Part shown: piece by piece, positions 54,120 through 64,000 of the stretch
Layout: the number at the start of each line of letters is the position of its first letter
Numbering within the stretch: the stretch's first letter is position 1
Assembly (NCBI GenBank): GCA_024803745.1
Contig: JANJXV010000013.1
Span: 36,106,501 to 36,170,500, forward strand
Reading direction: 5' to 3'
From: Megascapheus bottae
Lineage: Eukaryota > Chordata > Mammalia > Rodentia > Geomyidae
Length of the DNA: 64,000 nucleotides
Program-made: the position numbers and the translations under genes
The notes under the pieces: generated by a model
What the model was told of the DNA's origin: nothing
The model's database searches: none
Seen by the model: only the letters and a program-made list of their open reading frames with translations

Positions 54120-54750
54120 AAAGTTAAATGCTGGGCATAATTAGCTAGTTTGAAAAAAAAAAAAGCTAGCTTGGCAGCAGAACAAAAATAGCACATTTTG
54201 GGAGCCCAGGCCAATTAAAATTGTTTATGCAGCCATTTAGCAATATTTTTCTCCAAATTATTATGACCAGGAAATATGCAGCATGAGATCGTAAGGCAAG
54301 TTCCTCTGAAGAAAAAAAAAACCAGCCCACACACTGATCTTTTAAACAGCCTGCTGTTCTCAGGGGATTTTTATAATAAGAATGAACACTTCCATCGTTC
54401 AGAACTCCTGAGACCTCTGCAGGATCTTGAGAATAGCATTGCTTAAGTGCTGTAGAAGGCAGCTGTTGGCTAGGCCCTCCAACCTGTTAATGTCAAGATT
54501 AGCCAAGCTCCCCTATGTGTTAAGAGGCCAACGATTATGAATTTAGCTGCCTAATGTATTCATTTAAATCTTCTGGCTGATGCCATAATTAGACTGAGTG
54601 GATGAGAGTTTTGTTAATAACTAGCCAGTCTGGGGCTGGTGCTAGCATGCTTTGCTAGAACTCTGGCTCCTCTTCTCATTGACTTCTCCATTACTTTCTG
54701 TGACAATACCCCATCTCTAAGGCTGTGATTACATCTTTCCTCTTCTCTTC
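54120..54750. promoter_or_regulatory. candidate conserved regulatory element (homeobox-motif rich)
   Basis: A repeat-free block with TAATTA at 54138-54143 and 54586-54591, further ATTA cores (54212-54220, 54258), a CAGCTG E-box at 54460-54465 and an ETS core CAGGAAA at 54268-54274. The texture (dense ATTA, no decay signatures) is typical of deeply conserved non-coding DNA. It is 49-50 kb upstream of LMO2, where enhancers are known in other mammals. Conservation is untested. Confidence 0.45.
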
Positions 54751-55082
54751 AGCTTTACTGCCCAAACTTGCTTTCAGATCCTTCATTTACCATAGGGTAA
54801 AATGGTCTGGTAGCTTTCCATGAAAACCACAACAGCTTCTGGCACAGATGAAGTTTGATTATAGCACTTGACATTATTCCAGTTTAGTCACTGCATACAC
54901 AATCTGGACACAAGGTTCTTCTCAGCCTCCCTACAATTACACCTAAGCTAGTCTGTTGTATTTGTCTTATCAGATGAATCCACTTAGCTGAATCCTTTTT
55001 TTGGTTGAGAGCAATCTCTGAACATCATCACTCAACTGTAGATTTGTAGATTTGGCCTTGGATGCTCTGGCACATTTTTTTT

Positions 55083-55276
55083 TTTTTGCCAGTCCTGGGC
55101 TTCGGCTCAGGGCCTGAGCACTGTCCTTGGACTTTCTCAAGGCTAGAGCTCTACCACTTGAGCCTCAGCACCACTTCTGACTTTTTTTTTTCTATGCATG
55201 TGGTACCGAGGAATCGAACCCGGATCTTCGTGCATGCCTGGCAAGCACTCTACCACTAGGCCAAACTCCCGGCCCC
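55083..55276 (-). repeat. IDL-Geo SINE, antisense, with target duplication
   Basis: TTTTTTTGCCAGTCCTGGGC to CCAAACTCCCGGCCCC. It is flanked by GCTCTGGCACATTTT and GCTCTGGCGCATTTT (one mismatch at a CpG/CpA position). A young copy retaining many CpGs. Confidence 0.97.
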
Positions 55277-57000
55277 GCTCTGGCGCATTTTAGCTTAGAT
55301 TGGTCACTTCTTTGGTTGACCAGAGTGCTGGATATAACTCATAAGTAGCTTCCCAGCCCTGTGGCATTGAGGTGAGCACCAGTCACTGGAAAGGCTTTGT
55401 CACTGCTGGACTAGACAGAATTATTCAAACAGCAAGAACCCTCTTCCCTTCTGCTCACCCTCTGCTCATTTCAACATTCATTCACTCATATGTGGCGAGT
55501 AGTATTTATGTATATGAACCAGAAATACTAATTTAACTTGATGCTAAGGGCTCTTTGGCTTGGCTCCGGTCTCACTATCTTGCCTCAACTCTTGCTCATT
55601 TCCCTGAGTTTGCTAAGAACGTCTGAACTCTGAAGTCCACATGCTCCTGAACCTAACCAGGTCTCTTCCACTAAATGACACCAAACCCTGCTTCTTACCT
55701 ACAAAGACATCTCTGGCCATAATGGCTTCTATTTCTCAGCCTCCAACATGTCTTGCATTGCATTTAGCATGTTTGAGGAGGACAAAGGACAGCATTTAGG
55801 TTGGCATTTGAGTCAGAAGGGGGCCCTTGTCAGCATTTCAGGTCAGAACCAAATGAAGTTCCTGTCAAGAGTCCCACCCCTGAGTCCCCACAGGAATTTC
55901 CTGTTAGCCCCCTCCGGTTTCCGCTCCTCCAGGCTCCACCTCTGAATCTTGGGTTTCCTTGCTGGCTCCTCTACTCAGTCAGCGGTATAGGCTTCAGATG
56001 GAAAATCTTTTGAGATCAGCTTCATAGCCCCCAAAGCCACACCAAAGGGGCTTTCTTCGGGTTCTATAGGGAGATGTGGAACTGCAGCTGTCACATCTGT
56101 CACATTTTCTTGTTAGACAAGCAGGGACATTAAAAGGTTGCCAGCCTCCTATCATTCATCCATTTACTTATTCAGAAAGTATTTTCTGAGCCAGTCTGTA
56201 TGCCATGCCCTGAGCCAGGCCCCAAGGAGCAGACAGGAAGTAAGACCTCAGCCTGTGTTCATCTTCAAGTAGCCAGCAGTCTAGATGGGATCCATGTAGG
56301 ATCAGGCAGGGACTAGACAGCAGTTCAGTGTGGTGGAGGATGCTGGAGAGGATCAAGAGGTCCACATCATGAAATCCTGTCTAGAGTAGGATCTACAACA
56401 TTGCCAGAAGTTAAAAGTTTTTCCTGTATGTGTCACCCAAGTCTTCACTTGTCTCAGGTTGTTCCAAGTACTTGTTAAAATTAGCAGCAATTTTTTTAAG
56501 TGCTGATCACAACACTTAGGATTATTCATAGGTTTTAAGACATAATTAGGTCAGACTTCCAACTTTTGCTCAGTGCTTTCACTGCTAAGTGGTTAGAATT
56601 CTGCTACGAAAGCAATGACACCCATTGAACACATTTCTGTCTTGTACTCCTCCTACAAGACTATCAAGACCCAAGAGGTTCTCATGTACCTTCCTCTGGG
56701 CCATTAGCACCAACTTTGGACCTCCTAGATGTTCACCTACATAGTGACAAGCATTCATTCTTTTTGCCTAACTCTCCCCCATTCTTTCCTTTTCTAGGTG
56801 GTCAGACACCACCCCAGACACAGACCATTTATACAGATGGTCTGTCTGTATGGACGCCTTTCCTTTGACCAGACAGGAATGAAACCCGCTGATGTCCTTG
56901 AACTTGACCTCTAAGAAACATGGCTAATGCTGATTAAGCCTCATTGCTGAGTTCCAAACATGCTTTCCATTAGGTCTTCCTTGCTTACACTCACCAGAGT
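55277..57000. other. mostly unique; possible ancient LINE pieces
   Basis: 55560-55700 and 56150-56330 have L2/ancient-repeat vocabulary (TTATTCAGAAAGTATTTTCT, then GCCATGCCCTGAGCCAGGCC) but are too decayed to classify. No exon was recognised. Confidence 0.45.
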
Positions 57001-57480
57001 TGATTTCAACCAGCTAGAACCTAAAGTGTCATTAATTACAAACTGGTGCTGACAAGTAGAAATCTGGTCTTCTTCTTTTGTTCTGAAGACAGAACGCTGA
57101 TGCTATCTGGAATTTGCAAACTCTCCTCAGCATTTTGCAGAAGGAAAGACTTGGGCACCAGGGCTATTGACCATGCGTGTAACATTAGAGAAAGAAATCA
57201 CATGACAAACAGCAAGTGTGCCAGATGAATGCTTTCAAAGCAAAAGGGGTTGCTTGAACACTATCGATTTGGGTCCAATAATGGTTCAGGCTAGGGGTGA
57301 CAGCTCTGCCTTCTTCAGCACTGTACACACACCAGGTCAAGCCTATTTTCCTGTGTCAGCAGGGAAATGGGAGACTATTAAGGAAGCACCTTATCAGGAA
57401 CAGAATTCAATGTCTCTGGGGAGGCTGTGGCAATTAGCATGATACAAACTACAAGGCAGCTGATCTTAGGCAGCAGAAGG
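57000..57480. promoter_or_regulatory. candidate haematopoietic enhancer
   Basis: A repeat-free block with an ETS-GATA-ETS cluster: AGGAAG (57381-57386), TTATC (57391-57395) and GGAA (57397-57400) within 20 bp. A GATA core is at 57441 and a CAGCTG E-box at 57457-57462, 12 bp apart. It is 52 kb upstream of LMO2. Function is inferred from motifs only. Confidence 0.4.
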
Positions 57481-58548
57481 AGGACTTGGACAAATACTTT
57501 CTACCCCTACCTATTCTTAGTTGCTTCTCATCTGCTCCCCACACGCATGCCTGCTGGTGTCTCTCCATTGCAAAGGCAACAGTAACCCCTCTCATATGAA
57601 TGAGAGGGCTCTCTCACATTGATGTGTGGCAATCTGGAAACTGGAATATCTGAAACAGACAGACGAAAGACAAAGGCACTGTCTTGACCTTCTGGAGCTT
57701 TTGATCTACAGGAAGTTATAAGTAAATGAGCAAGAAAGCTTATTTTGAGGAAATGGTCACACGAGTCTCATTGCGTCTCTCCTCTGCCATCTCAAATATA
57801 TCTGATATAAAGGAATCAGAGATAGCCTGGAAGCTGGGAGACCCATTTCTTGCCCTTTAGGGGTTTAGATCTCAGAACAATCTACTCACCTCCCTGGACT
57901 TGGATTTTTCAGAACTATAAAATAAGTTACTTGAGATCCTCCAAGAAGCAGAGACCTCTAACAGGCAAAGATGGCAGGCAAGTCATGAGAACTGACTGTG
58001 TGTAAACTGAAGAGGGATCTGAGATCCACAGAGGGACAAGTGGAAGCACTTTCCTACAGTTTGGAGAAGGTTCGAGAAGACCATTGCGAAGATGGCCAAA
58101 ATCAGCCATGTCAGGAAGAGCCTTGCCTCAGTGTCTCCCACTGGGCTCTGTGATCTGGGAGCAGTCATGGAACATGGGGCCTCAGAGCTGGATTTGGAGG
58201 AGCCCCTGCCACCTGCATCCTTTTGGCCACACCATTCCCTCCATACCTCGGACTCACATCAGCCTGAGGGGGTCTGGCTGCTCACCACCCATCAGGCTGA
58301 CCCCTTGACTGGCCCTGCACGGCAGCTGCTCTTGGGCACGGCTGACAGCAGAGCTGGCAGGATGTTTATGCTCCTCTGACACTCGGGGATCAAATGCTTC
58401 CTGCCTCTCCTATTTTTGGCTTGGCTTTGGTCTTCAGAGGAGGGAAGTCAGGGGTTCTCGTTCCCTTGCTGTCCACTTTGTTTGAAGTGAAGCCAAACAA
58501 CAAAGGAGGCTGCACCCTGATCACATCTGCCTTGCCCTTCCTGGCCAT

Positions 58549-58550
<2 letters not shown>
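57481..58550. other. unique non-coding stretch
   Basis: A GC-moderate tail (58080-58380) with overlapping open frames of 74-95 codons on the plus strand and none recognisable. A minus-strand donor-like GGGAG|GTGAGT is at 57889-57884. Confidence 0.5.

Positions 58551-58551
<1 letters not shown>

Positions 58552-58602
<51 letters not shown>
58552..58602. repeat. (CA)n microsatellite
   Basis: About 25 perfect CA units. Confidence 0.98.
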
Positions 58603-58605
<3 letters not shown>

Positions 58606-58687
58606 GTGACAGCTTGGCCACCTGCACTTCTACATCTTGTTTGCTCGTAGCAAGCAGTGTGCCTTCACCTTCTGTGTGGATCTGAGC

Positions 58688-58860
58688 TTGGGAAAACCTA
58701 GATTTGAGTTTCTGTCCTATTATTTCCTACTTGTGTCACCGAGGCAAATTATACTCCAATTTTGTCATCTATCACATGATGACAAAAGTATGTCCTTAGA
58801 GGCATTGAAAGGTAAAACACATGAGTCATTAGTATAGTATGCTATGTGGTACAGGCTCCT
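58688..58860 (+). repeat. MIR element
   Basis: CTTGTGTCACCGAGGCAAAT, TGTCATCTATCACATGATGA and GAGGCATTGAAAGGTAAAAC, in MIR order. Confidence 0.72.
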
Positions 58861-60119
58861 CACTAGTGGTGCACTTTCTAAATGTCCATCCTATCATGAT
58901 CAAATTCAGTATTAGCAAATACAAGGAGGTCTTGAGACATCTCCTGTCTTTAGGAACAAGACAATAGAGAAAGCCACATTGTCACTGGCTGCTAGCATTG
59001 AGAAGTCTGGCTAGCTAGTGTTTGGATTTCTATAGGGGTTCCCTCTCAAGTCTATGTCTCTGGTTTCCTGAGTTCCTGGGCAAGATCCTAGACCCATCTC
59101 TCCATAATGTGTGGGTTCATGACAGCACAGTCCCTCCTGGCACCAAAGGGACTGGAAGGAAGAGTACTTGTTGGGAAGGATGACAGACAGCAGGCAACAG
59201 AGCTGGGGCATCACATCTGGTGACAAAGGGTCATATGAAGGAGTTAAACTTGACCCTGGGGACCATGGGATGGATGCCTTTGATGGGTTTTGAGTCAGAG
59301 AGTGATGTGACCAGAGCAGTTTGCCAGGGTCTGCCTCCCACCCTGAGGAGAGCTGACTTCTGAGGAAAGGTCTGGAAATAACCTTGCTTCTCAAACCCAC
59401 AGTGGGCTCAAATTTCCCTGATTTAGGGCCTCTGAACAAAGGCCCCAGGCCAGCTGGAGAAGAGCTGGTTAGTTTCTCATAATTCCCCTTCTAGAACAGG
59501 TGCCGGCCTATCATTTCTTGATAACAATGGCTCCTTTTGAGTAATGGGACTTGCGTTCTTTTCAGAAAACACTTACTACACTTCCAAAGAGAAAATGCTT
59601 GAAACAAACCCAGCTTTCACCTTTGTTCACTCATCAACCATTAGCCTAGATTAAAGAAGATTGAGGCCTGAAGACACCTAGTAAGCAGAATGGTATTTCC
59701 ATAGCTGTCTGGTGACAAAAGCTAGTAGCCAAAGGAGACCTTTCACCAATGACTCTGGGGCCTCTACACCCACCTTCAATGTGGCCTGGAGGTCCTAGCT
59801 CTTTCAATCTCCACCAGACCACGTGTTGCCAGAAACCTATGAAGAATAAGCTTCCCACATCAAGCTCAGTGCTCCCTGGTTGGTCACGAGGAAGAACTCA
59901 TGGCAAATTCTGCATGAAGACAAAATGGCTCAGTACAAACTGCCTTTCCGCCCCCCATTTTGGGAGATTTGAAAATAGAAAATGTCTACCCCTGAATAAG
60001 CATTCCTACCAGAGACTATCAATTGTCCTAACGACAAGTTCTTTTCTAATATTTGCTGTTAGATCCCTCACTCTTGCTATTTTAAGACTGAAAATGATGG
60101 GATGGGAAGACCATACTAG
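58861..60119. other. unique non-coding stretch
   Basis: Non-repetitive. The open frames at 59011-59439 (minus) and 59749-60123 (plus) have no recognisable domain. Confidence 0.5.
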
Positions 60120-60239
60120 TTAACACTTTCTGGTTCTTGCAATATAGACTTTTCACATACTAAATCATGTAATCCTCTCAACGATCCCAGGACACAGTTA
60201 CTAATTGTTTCCACCTTCTTTTCTCCCTTTTTGGGGGGC

Positions 60240-60665
60240 GGGGCACTGATACTAGAGTTTGAACTCAAGGCTTAACACTTGCAAGACAGATACTTGACCA
60301 TCAAGCCACACTGGTTATTTTTAAGATATAGACTAGCTTTTTGCCTCAGTATGTGTCTAAAGCTTCATAGTTCTGTTTTAGGCTTTCCACTGTACTGAGA
60401 TGACAGGTGTCAGTCAGCATGCTCAGCTTCTACCATTAAGATGGAGTTTCACAAACATTTTTTGCCTGGGCTGGCTTGCATTATAGACTCCTGATCTCAG
60501 CCTCTAATGTAGCTTGGATGAAAGGCACACACACAACCCCCTGATCAGATGGTGGTTGAGTGTGGTCTCATGAACTTTTTTCCTAGACTGGCTTCAAACC
60601 ATAATCTTCCTTATTCCAGTCTTCCAAGTAGCAAAGACTACAGACATGAGCCACTATGCCCAACC
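60240..60665 (-). repeat. composite SINE: three B1-like units plus ID-like tail, antisense
   Basis: From its 3' end: an ID-like complement (60240-60312, GTTTGAACTCAAGGCTTAAC), then B1-like complements at about 60318-60428, 60435-60530 and 60545-60665 (GCAAAGACTACAGACATGAG). It has the same order of units as 20890-21220. Confidence 0.72.
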
Positions 60666-60699
60666 ACATTTCTGCTTCTTTTCTGAGGGTGGGGGATGG

Positions 60700-60885
60700 T
60701 GTTAGTCATGAGGCTTGAACTCAGGGGCTGGGCACTATCCCTGAACTTTTTTGCTAAAGGCTAGTGCTGTACCACTTGGAGCTGTAGAGCCACATCCAGT
60801 TTTCTGGTAGTTAATTGGAGATGACTCTCATGGACTTTCTTGCCTGAGCTGCTTTCCAACTGCAGACATAAGTACCTGGCTCATT
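60700..60885 (-). repeat. SINE, B1-like + Geo dimer, antisense, left half truncated
   Basis: TCATGAGGCTTGAACTCAGG, TAGTTAATTGGAGATGACTC and GAGCTGCTTTCCAACTGCAG. Confidence 0.9.
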
Positions 60886-61035
60886 TCTACTATTTGATGT
60901 CAGAATGAAAGCACAGAGTAGTTAAGAAACTTGGCAAACTTTACACAGTCAATACATAGCAAATGTGAGTAGTCCTGACTATAGATTCTGTGCTCATAAC
61001 CACTGTGCATATTGCCTCTCAAAACTTGTGAGGCA

Positions 61036-61213
61036 GGGCCGGGAGTTCGGCCTAGTGGTAGAATGTTTGCCTAGCATGCATGAAGACCCAAGTTCGATTC
61101 CTTGGTACCACATTCATAGAAAAAGCTGGAAGTGGTGCTGTGGCTCAAGTGGTAGAAAGTCCACGGATCGTGCCCAGGCCCTGAGTTCAAGCCCTAGGAC
61201 CAGCCTGCAAAAA
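61036..61213 (+). repeat. IDL-Geo SINE
   Basis: GGGAGTTCGGCCTAGTGGTA, CTTGGTACCACATTCATAG and GAGTTCAAGCCCTAGGACC. A short internal deletion follows GGTAGA in the Geo half. Confidence 0.95.
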
Positions 61214-61220
61214 ATATTGT

Positions 61221-61441
61221 TAGGCTGGATACCGTTGTCTCACATCTGTAATCCTAGCTACTCATGAGGCTGAGATCTGAGAGTCCAGGTTCACAGCCAG
61301 ACCAGGCAGGAAAGTCCATCAGACTTTTATTAACCAGCAAAAACCTAGAAGTGGATGTGTAGCTCTAAGTAAAGGGAAGCTTAAGTTGAAAAAAAATCTA
61401 AACAAGAGCACAAGACCCTAAGTTTGAGCCTTAATACCAGT
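61221..61441 (+). repeat. SINE, B1-like + Geo dimer
   Basis: GTCTCACATCTGTAATCCTA, ACCAGGCAGGAAAGTCCATC and GTTTGAGCCTTAATACC. Confidence 0.9.

Positions 61442-61471
<30 letters not shown>
61442..61471. repeat. (CA)n microsatellite
   Basis: Fifteen CA units directly at the 3' end of the preceding SINE. Confidence 0.96.
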
Positions 61472-61472
<1 letters not shown>

Positions 61473-62545
61473 CTCCAGTCTGTAGCCTCACCCTGATCCC
61501 AGCCTTACCTCTTCCAGGAGGTTTTCCTAAGCCTCTACGTTTCTAAAGGGCAAAAATAGTCATCTTATTCATCTCTGTCTCTTTGGTACTTAGTGTCTAA
61601 TTGATGCTCAAAATAGTTGCTACATCAGTATTCTGGGATGAACACTGACTGGAGACTCTTCATCTCCTAAAGGCTTATGAGCCCTAACCCTCTCTGTGTA
61701 GCAATCACATGCACGATATTCATGAACATTCTTATCAATAACTAGCTTGGTGTCCCACAGAGACCTTTAGATCCTGCAAACTTCCTTAGCAGGAAGCTCA
61801 GTCCAAAATAGATATTGTCAGTGTTATTATCTGATGTTTCATCCACTTTCTTTCATGCTAGATGTAGCACACAATGTAACAGCTCCCTCAAAGCATCCTG
61901 ACCCCCAGAATGTGTGAAGTTGCTGTGCTTTTCAGCAAATGGGCTGGGAGGGGGACAGGAAGGGCTACATTTACTGATGGAGTTGAGACTGCCATCCAGA
62001 TAGCCTTGAATTGGAAGTGGCTCTTCAATTATTCCGGTAGGCCCAATGTAATCACAGGCTCCTCAGAAGCAAGTGTAGAGATTTGGAACCAGAAGTGAGA
62101 CTCTTTAGATCTGAAGATGCCAGGCTGTCAGATGAAGATAGATGCAAAGAATTCAGGCAGCCTCAGAGCTCTCAGGGCACTAAAGGAATGTATGAGTAGG
62201 GACCCACACATACCTTGACATCATCCCAAGAGTCTCATTTTAGGCTCCTGAACTTGCATTTGTGTTGTGTTAAGTCACTAAGTTTGTGATCATTAGTTAT
62301 GGCACCTATGAAAGAACAAATATGCCGGTCCTGGATGTACAGTGGTGAACAAAATTAAGTTTCTGTCCTGACAAAGCTCACTGGACCTTGCCAACATGAG
62401 GCTTCTCTTTTGGAAGACAGGCCCTAGAGCATGGCAGGGCCAGAAGCATTTCTAAGGCAGTGGAAGATGTGCCCTTTGGGGGACCAAGAGCCTTTTAGTC
62501 ATGCTCAGAGCTCTCCTGGGCCTGATTTCTTTTTCTGGGCTACCA
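61472..62545. other. unique non-coding stretch
   Basis: No exon. An ancient-repeat trace is at 62315-62385 (CAGTGGTGAACAAAATTAAG). Confidence 0.5.
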
Positions 62546-62547
62546 TT

Positions 62548-62700
62548 TAGAGAGTGTTTGCTAAGTGTTTTGTACACACATCTAGTTTCATCCTGGCTAT
62601 ATCACTCAGAGATATTGCTGTCTCCATGTACCAGATGAAGAGGAAAATGACTTTCCTGGATGAACCCAAGCCATCTGAAACAACCCATGGTGCTGTTGCC
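62548..62700 (-). repeat. possible MIR remnant, antisense
   Basis: TTTGCTAAGTGTTTTGTACA and CATGTACCAGATGAAGAGGA resemble the MIR complement. Weak. Confidence 0.5.
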
Positions 62701-63255
62701 CACTCTGGATCTCTAGGCCCCAAACCAGGCAGCTTACCCCCACCTCCCCACTCCCAGTCTGCTCAGACTGCCCTCTGGGGCCACTGAACCGGTTCCAGTT
62801 ACAGGGCGGAGTCCTTTGTTTGAGCAAATACTGTTTCCACCCATGTGCTCAGTGTGTTTTTTTTTCCTCCCAGAAGCCCAACCGAGGCTGAGATAAGGCT
62901 GAGATAAGCGTGACTCAGGTCAGCCCAGGGAGAAGTGGATCTGGATGGAAAACCCCAGGAAAAGGGAGCATGGCGGAAGGCAGCACCCAGAGGTCCTGGA
63001 GATACACACGAAGAGCAGGGCTAGAGAGATGTGGGTGGTTTCAAGGAGCTCTGACCCAGAAGACCCCACAGAGGGATCTAGCCCTCCCCCAGCTTTCACA
63101 TCCATCCAGCCTCACCCTCCTCAGCTTTCCCCTCTGAGAGGCTGTACTCCACCAAAGAGAGGTAACTTGGTCCAACCCTCAATACACAGTGGCTCCGACA
63201 GTAACAAGGGAGCAGTTAAACAATGGCAACAATAATAGTTTTTTTAAAAGTACTA
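62701..63255. other. unique non-coding stretch
   Basis: GC-moderate. It has tandem GATA cores at 62891-62911 (GAGATAAGGCTGAGATAAGC) next to an AP-1-like TGACTCAG (62912-62919). This is a possible regulatory site (see findings). No exon. Confidence 0.5.
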
Positions 63256-63257
63256 TT

Positions 63258-63425
63258 TTTTAAGCACTAAGATAAAATTAATTGTGTTTAATCTTTCCAA
63301 CAAGTCTTGTATCACTTCCACTTTAAAAATGGAGAAACTGGGACTCAAAGAGTAGACCTTCCAAAGTCACAGCTTGTCTCACCAGCTTCAAAGCGCATGC
63401 TGTTATAGGAGCTTGGGATACACCT
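63258..63425 (-). repeat. MIR element, antisense
   Basis: TTTTTAAGCACTAAGATAAA, TTTAATCTTTCCAACAAGTC, AAAAATGGAGAAACTGGGAC and CCAAAGTCACAGCTTGTC. Confidence 0.9.
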
Positions 63426-63495
63426 GGAGGCCAGCCATTTGCCAGGTTACCTGACATCATTATTTAAAAATAAAACAGATTAAAAAAATAATAAA

Positions 63496-63688
63496 GCCAG
63501 GTGCCAATGGCTCTAGTTCAAAGCTAATCCATAGAGGAAACTCCATGATACTTTTTAGCTCCAATTAAACAAGAAAAAGAAAATACTAAAAGCAAAGCCA
63601 TGGTTCAAATGGTAGAGTGCTAGCTTTGGGCAAGAAAAGCTAAGGGACAGTGTCTAGGCCCTGAGTTTAAGCCCTAGTACTGGTACAT
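63496..63688 (+). repeat. SINE, B1-like + Geo dimer, left half shortened
   Basis: AGCCAGGTGCCAATGGCTCT, TTAGCTCCAATTAAACAAGA and GAGTTTAAGCCCTAGTACTG. Confidence 0.9.
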
Positions 63689-63702
63689 GAAGAAACAAAG
63701 AG

Positions 63703-63788
63703 AAAAGAAGGAAGGAAGGAAGGAAGGAAGGAAGGAAGGAAGGAAGGAAGGAAGGAAGGAAGGAAGGAAGGAAGGAAGGAAGGAAGGG
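63703..63788. repeat. (AAGG)n microsatellite
   Basis: About 20 perfect GGAA units grown from the A-rich tail of the preceding SINE. Confidence 0.98.
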
Positions 63789-64000
63789 AAAGGAAGTTGG
63801 TTCTCCAGTTTCTCCAATGGTCCTGGCTCTTGTGGGGTCCTTGGCTGCCCCTTTTTGAAAACCCTACTATGAGACTCAGGAATCTCCAGCCAGCAAAGGG
63901 TGTGTGTGTTTGTGAAGCAAGCCACACTATCACACTAAAGTGGAGTGGAGAGGAAGTGACTTAATCATCAAAGGCCTGGTCTTCCCTGGGGAACTGTCTC

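Larger units (their letters stand above)
60120..61015 (-). repeat. MIR element, antisense, split by SINE insertions
   Basis: 60120-60215 (AATCATGTAATCCTCTCAAC) and 60890-61015 (CACAGAGTAGTTAAGAAACT, CTGTGCTCATAACCACTGTG) are the two parts of one antisense MIR. The 675-bp gap holds two SINE insertions. Confidence 0.85.

Noticed and set aside
57884..57890. Minus-strand donor GGGAG|GTGAGT as an exon
   Set aside because: No paired acceptor or open frame was seen. Isolated good donors are common.
63667..63933. Frames through the AAGG repeat
   Set aside because: Serine-leucine-proline repeats are translated microsatellite.
1..64000. CRISPR array, prokaryotic operon or phage system
   Set aside because: The DNA is a mammalian chromosome: spliced exons, SINE/LINE/MIR repeats and microsatellites. 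The regularly spaced repeats are microsatellites, not spacer arrays.

Overview
This window is nuclear DNA from a placental mammal, most likely a geomyoid rodent (kangaroo rat, pocket mouse or pocket gopher). The evidence is a very high density of dimeric SINEs. Some join a tRNA-Ala/ID-like left half to a right half resembling the published Geo monomer (IDL-Geo, described as restricted to Geomyoidea). Others join a 7SL/B1-like left half to the same right half. The species call is an inference from repeats recognised by eye.

The only protein-coding gene I can support is LMO2 (LIM domain only 2), on the minus strand at the left edge. Two coding exons are present, at 4918-4958 and 555-770. Both have correct splice sites and matching phase, and together they encode residues 1 to about 86, including the whole first LIM domain. 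The last coding exon (second LIM domain and stop codon) lies to the left of base 1. Around the start codon is a CpG island (about 4560-5800) that should hold the proximal promoter. It also holds an in-frame upstream extension like that of the long human LMO2 isoform, but with TTT where the human start ATG would be.

From about 5.8 kb to 64 kb is the upstream flank of LMO2, where the known distal promoter and haematopoietic enhancers lie in other mammals. I see no protein-coding gene there. It holds roughly 60 SINE copies, degraded MIR elements, short L1 3-prime fragments, a degenerate DNA transposon with terminal inverted repeats (21790-23094), a split MER5A-like element, and about 20 microsatellites, many of them grown from SINE tails.

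Among the repeats are several non-repetitive stretches with clustered haematopoietic factor motifs. The best is 16990-17500, about 12 kb upstream of the LMO2 start. It carries an E-box, 9 bp and a GATA site in the bipartite arrangement bound by the LMO2/TAL1/GATA/LDB1 complex, plus ETS sites. Other candidates are at 23700-24340, 37200-37760, 43260-43870, 54120-54750 and 57000-57480. A plus-strand segment at 37412-37534 has an excellent acceptor and donor and could be an exon of an unannotated antisense RNA. Conservation could not be tested here, so all regulatory calls beyond the promoter island are inference.
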